From: Tubulanus polymorphus
Taxonomy: Eukaryota; Nemertea; Palaeonemertea; Tubulaniformes; Tubulanidae
Direction: 5' to 3'
Assembly: GCF_964204645.1 (NCBI RefSeq)
Contig: NC_134027.1
Span: forward strand, 13,196,485-13,260,484
DNA length: 64,000 nucleotides
Shown here: piece after piece, positions 8,058-17,999 of the stretch
Numbering within the stretch: position 1 is the stretch's first letter
Layout: each line of letters starts with the position of its first letter
Translations under genes and position numbers: made by a program
The notes under the pieces: model-generated
Told to the model about the DNA's origin: nothing
What the model saw: the letters and a program-made list of their open reading frames with translations, nothing else
Database searches by the model: none

Positions 8058-9206
8058 CTAATTCATCCTTGAATTTACCGGGAACTTTTTATCATCATTG
8101 CTAAACAATTCATGATCTTTAGGATAATTACTGAAATCAAAATGATGTTTTAATGTTTTTAAATCATCAGTTATGTTATCAGTTTTTATCTTTAATATGT
8201 AAGAATCTGTATCAAAGTATAGAATTTCTATATGTTTTTCTCCAAAAAGTGGTTGTAATACGTTATAATAGAATTCATACATCAATAGCTTTGATATTTC
8301 TAAAACTGAAGCACCAACATAAATTGGTTTATTAAATTTCATAGAAGTTCTTCTCAATTTAACTGCGGCTAAATTTTCATCAAATATTCTGTTACCAATG
8401 AACTTAGGATATGATTGTAAATGCCTTATCCTTTTACCATTACTAACTAACTCAATATTATTTCTATTTCTAATATTTTCACAAGTCTTACCATAGAATG
8501 CATTATTCATTAACTTGAAGAAATCTTTCTCGAAATCAGTTTTAGCTTCAGTTCTCTGTTTGGTGTTAAAATCTATATATTTTTCTAACCACTTAGATTG
8601 ACTAAATGAAATATATCTATGTACTTTTTTTAGAACCATTCCTTGTTTTAGATAAAACTTTAACATTCTATAATGTACTACATAATTATATTTATCTTCT
8701 TGAGTTACCATTAACTTTTCTGTATGAATATGATTTTCGGGTATAATTCTTTTTTGATAATTTGATAATTCTTCATGAGTTACAGTTTTATGTTCGGGAC
8801 AGTATGCTAGATTTCTAGATTTAAATTTAATATGTTCAGGATATTCTAAATCTACAACAAAGAAGTAACCAGTATCTGAATCATCTGCAATATCTAGAAT
8901 TCTTTTCTTCCAATAAAATTTATCATTATTTTCATTCTGTAAAACTTCAGTTAATTCAAATACTCTATAAGGTTGTGGTTCCATCATTGCCCAACCATAC
9001 AAATTATTTGCATCTATATATAATAACTTATATCCGGGGTTATCATTTACATTGAAATATCTATCACCTAATACACCTGAAACTCCTCCTCTTATAGATT
9101 TTTCAAATAATAGTAATTGATCTATATTTGTTAACAAATCCATTTTTATATCTGTAAATTTTAATCCACAATCCCATTTTAAACCTGATTTGAATAACAA
9201 TGACAA
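8058..9206 (-). CDS. pPolB segment 4: palm domain
   Basis: The catalytic palm of the polymerase. Motif A is LLYIDANNLYGWAM (D65 in this frame), motif B is KLMNNAFYGKTCEN (231-244) and motif C is LYFDTDSYI (329-337) with both catalytic aspartates present. The protein-primed subfamily insertion region lies between A and B. The frame is lost at a five-base T run on the plus strand (8,086-8,090). Confidence 0.8.
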   Translation of the reverse strand: MSLLFKSGLKWDCGLKFTDIKMDLLTNIDQLLLFEKSIRGGVSGVLGDRYFNVNDNPGYKLLYIDANNLYGWAMMEPQPYRVFELTEVLQNENNDKFYWKKRILDIADDSDTGYFFVVDLEYPEHIKFKSRNLAYCPEHKTVTHEELSNYQKRIIPENHIHTEKLMVTQEDKYNYVVHYRMLKFYLKQGMVLKKVHRYISFSQSKWLEKYIDFNTKQRTEAKTDFEKDFFKLMNNAFYGKTCENIRNRNNIELVSNGKRIRHLQSYPKFIGNRIFDENLAAVKLRRTSMKFNKPIYVGASVLEISKLLMYEFYYNVLQPLFGEKHIEILYFDTDSYILKIKTDNITDDLKTLKHHFDFSNYPKDHELFSNDDKKFPVNSRMN

Positions 9207-10288
9207 GGATCAATGTTAAAATATTTTAGGTTTACATCTCTAAACCTTTCGAATATATCAGTTAACAATAATACATCTGATTTTAGATATGAATCTACTA
9301 ATTGCCCATGATTTTCTATTTTGAAATGATTCCAAATATTCAATGTTCTATTATATACTTCATCTTTAACATATTCATTTTTTAATTCATCATAGAATTG
9401 TTCTTTTATTAATTCGGTTATGTTAAAATCATTATGATTTTTATAGAAAGAATATGGAATTGCGCCTTTATATCTCATTAATTGGAAATCATCATTATTT
9501 GGGTAGTGTTGTTTTAATATTTTCAATTCATCATCAACTAATGATTTTGATAAGTTATCTAATGAACTATTTAAAAATCTATATGAATCTATAAATCTTA
9601 GGCAACCAAATTGGAATGATATATAATTCGCAGATGTTTTAGCTAACATTCTAAATTTATAAGTTGGTATTTTATCTTTTGATCTATTTGAATTTAATCT
9701 TTCTATTTCATTACTGATTTCTTCTATTTTATGGCATAACTGTTTGATAAATAATTGTGCATCATATCCTGATAGATTATGAAATATAACTGGTACAAAG
9801 TTAATTTTCTTAGCTTGTAAGTTACAATTCTCATGTGCAGCGCCTCTAAACTTTCCGTTCAAATGATCATGGTCTCTCACTTTTTTATCTTTATAATTAA
9901 ATATCTTTTCACAATAATAACATTTATCTGAAAACACAAATTCTTCTTTATCTTCTTCTGTCATAATTATTTCTTTATTTGTATTCAATAATTTACTAAA
10001 TCTAATTTCATATTCAATTAATAAGTCACAAAAATGATTGATAACATTTTCATTTCTATAATCATAATATTCACTTTCAATTAGTTCTGGATAATCAGAT
10101 TTAATATATAACCCGAAAGCAGCAGCTGATTGATGAATCTTTTTAATTGTATTTGTTTTTGGTGGTTCATCTGAAAAATCATTTTCATTAGAATTTAATT
10201 TCTTTCTTTTATAATATATTTCTTTTCTATCTTGATCAGTTAATTCTTTATTTAATGATTCAAAATCTCCATATATTACAAATGGTAC
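9179..10288 (-). CDS. pPolB segment 3: exonuclease with HNH-like insert
   Basis: Right after the stop at 10,289 the frame reads FVIYGDFESLN, exonuclease motif I (D and E metal ligands). Further on, a zinc module CYYCEKIF...VRDHDH...GAAHENC resembles recombination endonuclease VII (HNH). Exonuclease motif II is FHNLSGYD and motif III is SYLKSDVLLLTDIFERF. Proofreading activity follows from the family. The HNH-like module inside the exonuclease is a known feature of many animal Polinton and adintovirus polymerases. Confidence 0.75.
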   Translation of the reverse strand, partial: VPFVIYGDFESLNKELTDQDRKEIYYKRKKLNSNENDFSDEPPKTNTIKKIHQSAAAFGLYIKSDYPELIESEYYDYRNENVINHFCDLLIEYEIRFSKLLNTNKEIIMTEEDKEEFVFSDKCYYCEKIFNYKDKKVRDHDHLNGKFRGAAHENCNLQAKKINFVPVIFHNLSGYDAQLFIKQLCHKIEEISNEIERLNSNRSKDKIPTYKFRMLAKTSANYISFQFGCLRFIDSYRFLNSSLDNLSKSLVDDELKILKQHYPNNDDFQLMRYKGAIPYSFYKNHNDFNITELIKEQFYDELKNEYVKDEVYNRTLNIWNHFKIENHGQLVDSYLKSDVLLLTDIFERFRDVNLKYFNIDPCHCYSNQV

Positions 10289-10954
10289 TTAATTTTTGTA
10301 ATCATATTTTTTGAATTCTAATATTTTATCCTTTTCATTTGGTAAAACTAATTTCCAATAATCATGATTTTCACATAATTGTTTATGATTTAATAATGTA
10401 ATTTCATTACTGAATTTATGTAAACATTTTCTACATAGATATATTTTATTATGGTGATCACTTTCTGTTCTAAAGAATAAATCTATTTGTTTAATCCACA
10501 TATAATGATTCTCATAATATAGTATATCTATAACATCATTTGAATCATAATCTTTTGATAGATATAAAGGTTCTAATGTATAATGTTTTATGTTGTTACC
10601 TTTTGTATTTGGTAATTTGATTAAATCAAATACATAATTATTATCTCTTTCAATCTTTGGGATCTTTTTAATTATAACAGGATACTTATCTATCTTATAA
10701 TTATTTTCAAATGGTTTATAATGAGTTAATCTACAAATATTATAAGTTGCAGGATGTAAACAACTTATTATAGCCCATAGAAAACATTTATCATCTTCAT
10801 TTTGTACATTTATTACAGCATTAGTTTTAAATGGTAGTTTGATATAACTCGATGCTTCGATATCTGGTTCTTTATAATATGATACATTATTTTCATCAAT
10901 TGGTTTTGATTTAGTTAACTTATTATATTTTGTGTTATAAACATGTAAAGTCAT
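10289..10954 (-). CDS. pPolB segment 2: linker domain
   Basis: It opens with a region carrying INVQNEDDKCFLWAIISCLH, the usual pre-exonuclease domain of this polymerase family, and near its end a finger (YLCRKCLHKFS...H...C). It ends at an in-frame TAA (10,289-10,291) immediately before the exonuclease motif I region, which continues in the same frame. Confidence 0.7.
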   Translation of the reverse strand: MTLHVYNTKYNKLTKSKPIDENNVSYYKEPDIEASSYIKLPFKTNAVINVQNEDDKCFLWAIISCLHPATYNICRLTHYKPFENNYKIDKYPVIIKKIPKIERDNNYVFDLIKLPNTKGNNIKHYTLEPLYLSKDYDSNDVIDILYYENHYMWIKQIDLFFRTESDHHNKIYLCRKCLHKFSNEITLLNHKQLCENHDYWKLVLPNEKDKILEFKKYDYKN

Positions 10955-10967
10955 AAATATTATTTCA

Positions 10968-11654
10968 TCAAATATTATAACATTTATCTAATTTATCATC
11001 TATATGTTGTTTAGATATAATATGTTGTGAATGAGAATTTATATTATATATTGGTTTATCTTCAGATTTCATAAACTTTACTTTAGAAGATATACTTATT
11101 TTAGGATATTCAACATCTGTAATTATTTTTATTATTTCTTTCATATTTTCTAAATGTTTTTTATTTTCTTCTAATGTTTTTCCTTTATGAAATTTAAACT
11201 CGATAGCTGCTGGACCAATATCACTTTTAAATGCTTCTGTTATCTCTATATCTTTTTTATTATCTAATGAATTAATATAATTTCTTACATCTTCCATGTA
11301 TGGTCTTTTATTGTTTAATTTATTTTTTATGCTTTTAATTGTCTTCTGTTTCTTATCATTATCTTTATCAAAATAATCTTCACCTAAAAAAACATTATTC
11401 ATATTTCTAATATGACTTTTAGATTTTAAATGTTCTTTATAATATCTTTTATCACTGAATGATTGATTACATGTATCACATTTGTATATTTCTTTTTCAT
11501 TCTTTAATTCATCTAATTTAGATTCTAATATATCATCTTTATATTCTAGTTTCAATTTATTCTCTAAATGTGTTTTAGTTTTATTGTGTCTTGCTTTTTG
11601 GGATTTATCTATATTGATATTACATGTTGGACAGTAGTACTTATTTGCTTCCAT
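10968..11654 (-). CDS. pPolB segment 1: N-terminal zinc fingers
   Basis: Residues 1-228 of the polymerase. Two C2H2-type fingers are visible: YYCPTCNINI...H...H at about 7-30 and YKCDTCNQSF...H...H at about 57-82. A conserved block GPAAIEFKFHKGKT follows near 148. Such N-terminal fingers are common in animal Polinton polymerases and may bind DNA or the terminal protein. The frame ends at 10,968. Confidence 0.75.
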   Translation of the reverse strand: MEANKYYCPTCNINIDKSQKARHNKTKTHLENKLKLEYKDDILESKLDELKNEKEIYKCDTCNQSFSDKRYYKEHLKSKSHIRNMNNVFLGEDYFDKDNDKKQKTIKSIKNKLNNKRPYMEDVRNYINSLDNKKDIEITEAFKSDIGPAAIEFKFHKGKTLEENKKHLENMKEIIKIITDVEYPKISISSKVKFMKSEDKPIYNINSHSQHIISKQHIDDKLDKCYNI

Positions 11655-11877
11655 TTTAATACTAAATTTTTTTTTTAAATTGATTTTAGAAGTTCAATGA
11701 TTTATATCATGTATTATTTCAATCACACTTTACTAACACTTTTAATGTTTAAAAACCTAACTCATACAAATATGAATATTGAAATAATGTTTAAAATATA
11801 TCTATCTATATTGAATAATCTGTCAATTTAAATGTTATTTATGTAAATTATGTTTATATATATATGATTATTTTAAG
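11655..11877. other. AT-rich Polinton terminal spacer
   Basis: No gene is seen between the polymerase start and the palindrome. It is AT-rich and carries the polymerase start context. Confidence 0.4.
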
Positions 11878-12065
11878 AGTAATAGGGGTAATAGGCTTTC
11901 AGGTTAAAGGTTGAAGGGGCGAGTGAGTAAAAAATGAAAATAACAATTATTTACAGTTGAATTAGGAGTGTGCGCGACTAATTCAACTGTAAATTATTGT
12001 TATTTTCATTTTTTACGAGCTCGACCCTTCGACCTTTGATCTGAAAGCCTATTACCCCTATTACT
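11878..12065. repeat. 188-bp palindrome with AG...CT ends
   Basis: Two arms of about 88 bp (11,878-11,965 and 11,978-12,065) are near-perfect inverted copies around a 12-nt loop. Outer ends read AGTAATAGGGGTAATAGGC and its complement, and inner parts share TTTACAGTTGAATTAG. Polinton termini start AG and end CT and often begin with short G-rich repeats. This could be the element's terminal repeat folded back, a head-to-head TIR junction, or a Polinton-derived MITE. Flanking 6-mers (TTTAAG and ATTATG) differ. Confidence 0.7.
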
Positions 12066-12074
12066 ATTATGTTA

Positions 12075-13451
12075 GATTCATAGTTTCACATGCTTGTCCG
12101 GTAGCTCTGAGTCTAGATGAGATTGATCATGAGTCGTCGGTTGATCCAGAACTCATTCAGTTGAAAAAACAGGTACTCAAAAATGATTGGTCAGGGGATT
12201 GTCCATCAGGTTATAATATAAGTATATTCGTGTGTTTACAGTAACATTCTGTTGAGAGGTAATAGAATATTGTAGTTCCTAGAACGTTACAACAGAGATG
12301 TGTCGAGTTGGCTCATGAAGGGCATCAGGGAATAGTAAAATGTAAATCCAGGCTCAGGTCTAAGGTATGGTGGCTCAGGATTTACAAAGCTATTGAAAAG
12401 CGGTGTAATACCTGTCATGGTTGCCAGCTTACAGGTGACTTACCTTCTGCTGAGCCCATAGTTAATACTGAATTCCCAACCGCTCCTTGGACTCACATAG
12501 CAGTCGATCTTCTGGGTCCTATGCCAACCGGTGAAAGTATATTTGTCGCTGTGGATTATTATAGTAGGTACATTGAACTGGATATTATGTATTCAACTAA
12601 AACTGATAAAATTCGTAACAGGTTAGATAGGATGTTCTCGGTTCATGGTTATCCAGAGTTTATGAAGGCCGATAATGGTCCTCAGTTTATTTCGGTTGAG
12701 TTTGATAATTATATGTTTAGAAACGGTATCAAACGTAAGGGTACAATTCCTCTGTGGCCTCAAGCGAATGGAGAAGTGGAGCGTCAGAACAGATCGCTTC
12801 TAAAGGCTATGAGAATCGCACACTCCGAGGGTAAAAACTGGCGTGAAGAGGTTTATACATTCTTGCTGGCCTATAGGTCAACACCTCATTCAACCACTGG
12901 TCAAAGCCCTGCTATGCTTATGTTTAATAGAGAAAACTGTACCAAAATTCCTGATTTTAGTGTAAGCCATTATAACACTGTTAGTTCTAGCTTTAGTTCT
13001 AGTATAGCCAGAGATAATGATAATTATAATAAGGCTGGAGGTAAAGAATACTCAGAGAAAAACGGACGGCTACAGTGTCTGATATTCAGTATGGTGATTT
13101 TGTATTGTTAAAGCAGGAACCTTCAAACAAATTATCTACAAGGTTTGAACCAGTTCCATATAAAGTAACCGATCGTTTTGGGTCACAAGTTACTATTGAA
13201 TCACCACATGGTGTAAGGTATAAACGTAACGTCTCGTTCGTAAAAAGGTTTCATACTGATGACAGTAGTTTTGAATCCGACCCTGCACCAAAATTAAATG
13301 TAAACAGGGAAGTCGTTCAGAGTAAAACTCCAGAAACAGATGCGACACCTATGGGTGAATCTATTCTGCATCCGGCTGTAAGCAACACGTCCGGTAGTAC
13401 CAATACAGAGGCTGTACCATTGTCTACTGTAGGGGACGAGGGTTCTGTGAG
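12075..13451 (+). pseudogene. Ty3-type integrase fragment (K02A2.6-like)
   Basis: The open part (12,308-13,111) has the HHCC zinc domain (LAHEGHQGI ... CNTCHGC) and the catalytic D, D, E in AVDLLGPMP, KADNGPQF and ANGEVERQNR, so all catalytic residues are kept. Broken frames from about 12,075 encode the preceding linker. After a frame change near 13,065-13,075 the C-terminal part continues (DIQYGDFVLLKQEPSNKLS, a capsid/chromo-like DNA-binding tail) until 13,451, where a TIR element has inserted. Beyond that insert the frame resumes from 14,578 for a few codons (RRSAR). No LTRs, RT or gag were found nearby, so this is a truncated retrotransposon copy. Confidence 0.75.
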
Positions 13452-14568
13452 CGGTGTTGTCATATCGCGGAAAGACGGAATTTCTTCATTTTTACTATAA
13501 ATAGTAAACGGGTTTTCCCACGGGGATACCCACTGTCGGACAGGGCATCGGACCATGGTTTTCAACACCGGGAATTAGTATTTGATAATTTATTATATCG
13601 CCAGTCAACAACTTAACGATACTGTTCCAAATAATGGAGAACCTAGGCAATACGTGCTTTGCGAATTCAGTGATACAGAGTATCGCTGCATTAACTGAAG
13701 GAATACAAATCGATGGTACGTAAACGTAGGATTTGTGATGACACCATGGGTCATTCTCCAGGACTCATTTCCGAGTTAAGATTTGACTCTGGTCTCTGGA
13801 TTTAAAACATTGGAAATGAATTGATTCTAAGTAACTGAGAGTTAACTCACAACTGTGGAACTGGATCGATGTCAGACGAAAATAAATAGACATTATGTAT
13901 ATTTCATTCTGGCTTAGGATTGTTCATGCGTGTTGTGTGTCTACATTGTTGTTATAAGCGAATGTGGTTTATCTTTTAGAATTAAATGATATGAAAGATT
14001 ATAAAATGGTTTCGTTTTTTTTAATGTTTACTTTGTGACTGCTATAACATATATGTCCCTATGCTGATTATTTGGATCAAAAGAATCTTATTGGTACCGG
14101 TACTGGACGGCCGTAAGATTATAATAATTTCAAAGGAATTTGAACCGGTACTTGTTTGGTCGTAGGATTTAATGTTTGCAACCATCTACAACTACGGTCC
14201 GACACCGCGAACGTGCTCAATATTTATCTGATAATATTCGTTTCTGAAGTTTTCAAAAAGTCGATGAACTTCGATAACGGAAGTTTGCCTAGTAGAAATA
14301 GACATTAGGTGCCTGGTCTCATTCACCCCACTTGATTCTGACTTCTTCTACAGGTGGCAGCCAGTCAACGGTATCGTAATATAATAATTCCATATAAACT
14401 TGCCTGCAAATAATGGGATTCGAACCTAACTCGTTGCATCGATCGGTCCGGTGCCCTGTCCGACAGTGGGTATCCCCGTGGGAAAACCCGTTTACTATTT
14501 CAAGTAAAAATGAAGAAATTCCGCGTTTTTGGAAAATTCCGCGATTCCGTCTTTCTATGACAACACCG
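13452..14568. mobile_element. 1,117-bp Mutator-like non-autonomous TIR element
   Basis: Long terminal inverted repeats start CGGTGTTGTCAT: the left arm is 13,452-13,554 and the right arm 14,445-14,568, the right carrying an extra 24 bp around GGAATTTTCCAAAAACGCGG. Flanks read TTCTGTGAG (13,443-13,451) and TTCTGCGAG (14,569-14,577), a 9-bp target duplication with one mismatch. Long TIRs with 9-bp duplications point to the Mutator superfamily. The ~890-bp interior has no transposase frame. It sits inside the Ty3 integrase tail. Confidence 0.7.
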
Positions 14569-14599
14569 TTCTGCGAGACGCAGTGCTAGGTCTCGTTGT

Positions 14600-15195
14600 T
14601 ATGCACATATATGCAGTGTATACTGTACGAGCGTGTGTTTGTGTATGCAACAGTCTAGAGCACTCTGCGCGCACGTGGAGGCCTTGTGTAAGTGAATGTT
14701 CGCTTGCACTTAAGTGTCAATCAAATCAATCACCGGGTATTAAAATGAAACAATACCTATGGCGGATAATAATTACATTCTCATCAGCAATGAGCATTTG
14801 AAATTTGCACGTATACGGCACCTAGTCCAATGAAACGTTCGCCATTCTATGGCTTTCCCATAATTATTTTAGTAGCGCCGGAATTCCCCGTATATCCCAA
14901 AAACAGCCAATCGCATTCGCTCGTAGAGACAACGCCCCCCAATCGAGGTCATTGCAATTTTATACGCGAGAGCAAAGAATTTTCCCGCCAAAAACAGTTT
15001 ATCGTAGAATTTTAACAAACTTGACCATGTACATCGACGGAGGTTCGTCATGTCTTCAAGCGCATCGATTATACGTCGTTTAACCCGAGAACCAATGAAA
15101 CAAATGCTCACATAAAAAAACGTACCACGATTGTACATGAAATTGGCTCAATGCCAACTTCATGTCGCTGACAAAGGTAAACCGAAAATCTAGAG
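14600..15195 (+). repeat. Promoter/first-exon repeat, copy A
   Basis: First of three copies (others at 53,312 and 57,295). It contains an E2F-like site TTTTCCCGCCAAAA (14,980-14,993), an ATG at 15,026, a short broken frame and a splice-donor-like AAAG|GTAAAC at 15,177/15,178. Similarity to copy C begins near 14,605 (CTGTACGAGC). Small insertions after the ATG and near 15,143 break the short frame. Confidence 0.7.
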
Positions 15196-15400
15196 GAATA
15201 AGGAGAAGTGAATGACCAGGGTTGGAAACCTTTCGTATTATTCACTCTCGAATGTAGTAGTTGCCTGACCTCAGTGTCTTGAAGGTTGAGCACATAGAAA
15301 CCGAAGGGTTCCAGATCTGCTGTGATATGAACTGTTTGATGCACGGCTATCATAACCACTGGGATCGACTTTAGTTCCTTCTGTTTTCTTTCAGAACTAC

Positions 15401-15561
15401 CTCAACCGCTTGATTTTTCTGAGAGTTGGGCAAACGATGTTACATCCGAGGATGATCATCCGATTGTTGGGCCAACATCAAAATCTCCGGATAGGATCGT
15501 TGCGTCAACATCGAAATCTCTCGTTAGGATCGAGAAAAAGGGTACCGTCTGGCAAATTTAA
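15401..15561 (+). other. Exon-like segment, family not recognised
   Basis: A strong acceptor (CTTCTGTTTTCTTTCAG) is followed by an open stretch of about 53 codons rich in S, D and P (SEDDHPIVGPTSKSPDRIVA) ending KKGTVWQI and a stop. No family is recognised. Confidence 0.3.
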
Positions 15562-16196
15562 AACTGTTTACGGTTACGCTTGATTGAAAAATTATTTGAG
15601 ATATGATATCGATATCTACACGTTCCTGGAACAGTTTGGTTTCTATTCAAGGAAAGAAGTAAAGTAGAACAAATGCATCAATCCTATTTCATCAATAGTG
15701 GTTATAAGAAGGACACAGTTCTTATTGTAATATGTATCTATCTTTATAGCTTGAAGTTTGAACTTGAGCAGCAATGGCAAATTCCTTAGTTGAAAATAAT
15801 TTGTGTCCCATCACAGTGGAACCTCGTTACAATGAATCAGAGGACCAGCAAGTATTTGTTAATATCCCATGTGGAATTTTCATAATTGTTTTATGTGGGA
15901 CAAATCAAATTTTTTTAATATCCTATGAATCGTGATATTTATCGTTATGTAAAGGTTCCACTGAATTAAACTGTTTTTACACCATGATTTTTTTCTCACT
16001 GGACTCACCTGGTAGCTTGCTTGACAAAGTTCAAAAGACAACGCTTCATCAACTGTAGTTCAACGACTAAACATATCTATAGAACAGGCATCGCTGAATG
16101 TGTTTTCTATCCCAGTTTGAATCGTGCACTTGCAAAATTGAATATCTTATATTTTTCAAAGCGTTACTAAAATTATTTTTTTTTTACTTAAGGTAA

Positions 16197-16384
16197 AAGG
16201 AGATGAAGCGAAAAAGAGAGTGCTGCATTTGCTCAAATCTATGGGCATTTCATAAAAAGTAAGGAAATGCCTCCATACTCCAAGCTTCATGAAGCTTCAA
16301 GAAAACTCAATGGAAGGACCGTTGAACAAATACGAACAAAATGCAATAATATAATTAAAGGGAAAAATAAGTTTAAATTTTAAT
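16197..16384 (+). pseudogene. SANT-like exon remnant
   Basis: One frame reads SEKESAAFAQIYGHFIKSK, then PPYSKLHEASRKLNGRTVEQ and ends IRTKCNNIIKGK. This is the pattern of the C-terminal SANT-like domain found in many invertebrate zinc-finger and transposon-related proteins. A TGA stands where the family has its first tryptophan, just before SEKE, so the exon is probably dead. An acceptor-like TTTTACTTAAG lies just upstream. Confidence 0.4.
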
Positions 16385-16829
16385 TGAAATGGAATTTTAT
16401 TGGAATAAACACTTCAATAGACACTTCAATATTCCTAATTTTTGTCTTCAAAACAACTTCGATGAGGAAATAATTTCCATTGTTTTCTATGGATCTTCGT
16501 GTATGCAGGAATGAGAAATCCATATGAAGGTCAAATCTATCTTGAAATCTTTAAGAGCTAATTTCTGGGCTCGAAAGATGCAGGTCCAGTTTCACGAAGC
16601 GTAATCAGGCCTTATCGTTAAAAGCTTTTTTGTGCCACCACGTACTGAATAGACTGCATGGTAGTGAAAATTTTGTGTTCTCTGTACCATGCTAGGGCAT
16701 GGTTTCCATTGAAAATGTACTCTGGAATTTATATGGTTGGTGATGGAAAATGATATTAAAAGCGATATTTGTAATGAATTTATAAGTAAAAGGAATTATG
16801 ATATACATCTCGAATAAAAAAAACACCAA

Positions 16830-17640
16830 CAAAATTTAAGTAAAAATATTTTAGGAACAGAATATTTTGATGATAAATCTCAACAAGTAAAAAAATCTAT
16901 TGAAAAAAACGAAATCTATTTCAAATAAATCTCATATGGAAAATGTTCGAAATTATATCGATTCATTAGAAATAAAAGAAAAAATTGAAATTTTAGAAAC
17001 ATTACGTAGTAAAATTGGTCCTGCAGCTAAAATATTTAGATATTTAAAGGGACAAGAATAGAAGATTATAGTAAAGTTATTGAAATAATGGAAAAAATCA
17101 TGGATTTTGTAACATATGTTGAATATCCAAAAATTACCGGAAATATGAATCATTATACAAAATTGACCAATACCCAGTAACTATAAAAATGATTCCTCAA
17201 ATAGAAAAAGTTAATGATTTAAAAATAAATGTATTCGAATTAATGCAATTACCGAAGACAAAAGGTAAAAATATTAACGATTATACATTAGAAGCTTTGC
17301 ATTTAACAAAACATTATGATGATGGAAATGTTAAAGATTTATTATACCATTAAAAAGATGAAAATGAACATAATATGTGGTTAAAACAGATTTATCTTTC
17401 AGAACAGAAAGTGATCACCATTGTAAAATTTATCAATGTAGAAATGTTTATCTAAAATTATGACAGAAAAAGCATTACTAAAACATAAAGGGTTATGTGA
17501 TAATAAAGGTCTTGTAAATTAATAATGCCAACAGAAAGAGACTATAAATTAAAATTTACTAATCATAGATTTAAAAATATAGTTCCATTCGTAATTTACG
17601 GGGATTTTGAATCATTGAATAAAGAATTAACTGATAAAGA
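16830..17640 (+). pseudogene. Second Polinton polymerase, N-terminal part, decayed
   Basis: Broken plus-strand frames match segments 1 and 2 of the first Polinton polymerase: LGTEYFDDKSQQ, then MENVR and SKIGPAAKIFR, then KVIEIMEKIMDF, then YLSEQ/KVITIVKF near the linker finger, and finally FVIYGDFESLNKELTDK of exonuclease motif I at 17,590-17,640. At least eight stops or frame changes occur. The match is at the protein level with clear divergence, so this is a different, older Polinton and not a recent duplicate. It is cut at 17,640 by an 8.7-kb insertion and resumes at 26,315. Confidence 0.8.
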
Positions 17641-17718
17641 ACACATTATTATTCGAAAATGGAATTATTAAATTCGTGGAATCAGTTGTAAAGCTGAAAA
17701 AAGAAATACGGTTATGAT
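17641..17718 (+). repeat. Left terminal inverted repeat of 8.7-kb element
   Basis: It pairs with 26,231-26,308. It reads open as a short peptide (NTLLFENGIIKF) in one orientation at both ends, which may be chance. Confidence 0.7.
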
Positions 17719-17793
17719 TGGGCCAGGATAAAGACAAAGCAATAAGTAACCTGGCAGACTAGCTTGAGGCAAATGTATGATTCATCAGTGGAA

Positions 17794-17955
17794 CACTGAC
17801 CGAGGCTACAATATTGTAACCTAGGTCGGTTGACTCGCGCGGATTTATCTGCATACACTGACCGAGGCTACAATATTGTAACCTAGGTCGGTTGACTTGC
17901 ACAGATTTATCTGGATACACTGACCGAGGCTACAATATTGTAACCTAGGTCGGTT
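17794..17955. repeat. 62-bp tandem array of palindromic units
   Basis: Unit starts are at 17,794, 17,856 and 17,918, a period of exactly 62 bp, with 2.6 copies. Each unit contains an imperfect palindrome centred on CAATATTG and bounded by ACCGAGG / CCTAGGTCGGT. The spacer between palindromes varies (CTCGCGCGG versus CTTGCACAG). It lies subterminally, about 75 bp inside the left TIR, a place where transposase-binding repeats often occur. Confidence 0.85.
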
Positions 17956-17999
17956 TACTGCATTATATTTGCAGTATTCACTAATCCAAGATTGAGATC

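Larger units (their letters stand above)
7684..11654 (-). pseudogene. Protein-primed family B DNA polymerase, five open segments
   Basis: The Polinton replicative polymerase (pPolB) is about 1,290 codons long. Order from the N-terminus: two C2H2 fingers, a linker domain with another finger, the 3'-5' exonuclease with an inserted HNH/endonuclease VII-like zinc module, the palm with motifs A, B and C, and the C-terminal thumb region. Breaks: frame change between 10,954 and 10,985, an in-frame TAA at 10,289-10,291, frame change near 9,189-9,191, frame change near 8,086-8,090. Three breaks sit in runs of T on the plus strand. All catalytic motifs are present, so the gene was functional until recently or the breaks are assembly indels. 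The start at 11,654 follows ATTAAAATGG, as at the OB-fold gene. Confidence 0.85.
1..12065 (-). mobile_element. Polinton/Maverick element, left part outside window
   Basis: A block of very AT-rich DNA encodes the virion and replication genes that define Polintons: an A32-like packaging ATPase, a double-jelly-roll type major capsid protein, a penton-like minor capsid protein and a protein-primed family B DNA polymerase. All genes except the ATPase are on the minus strand, and the ATPase and zinc-finger genes converge near 434-833. Integrase and adenovirus-type protease, usual in this family, are not seen and would lie left of base 1. Several genes carry single-base frame changes or single stops, many at A/T runs, so the copy is either recently inactivated or affected by assembly indels. 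The right limit is taken at the palindrome ending at 12,065. That limit is inferred from the AG/CT ends, and no flanking 6-bp duplication was found. Confidence 0.85.
15196..16829. other. Unassigned stretch around the exon remnants
   Basis: Apart from the two exon-like pieces I see only AT-rich sequence without long frames or clear repeats. Confidence 0.3.

Noticed and set aside
12308-13111. Integrase next to the Polinton as the Polinton's own integrase
   Set aside because: Its zinc domain and surrounding motifs match Ty3 pol of the K02A2.6 type, it lies outside the AG...CT palindrome and it is followed by a Ty3-type tail.
17794-17955. CRISPR-like array
   Set aside because: Only 2.6 units, long palindromic repeats, spacers nearly identical, eukaryotic context.
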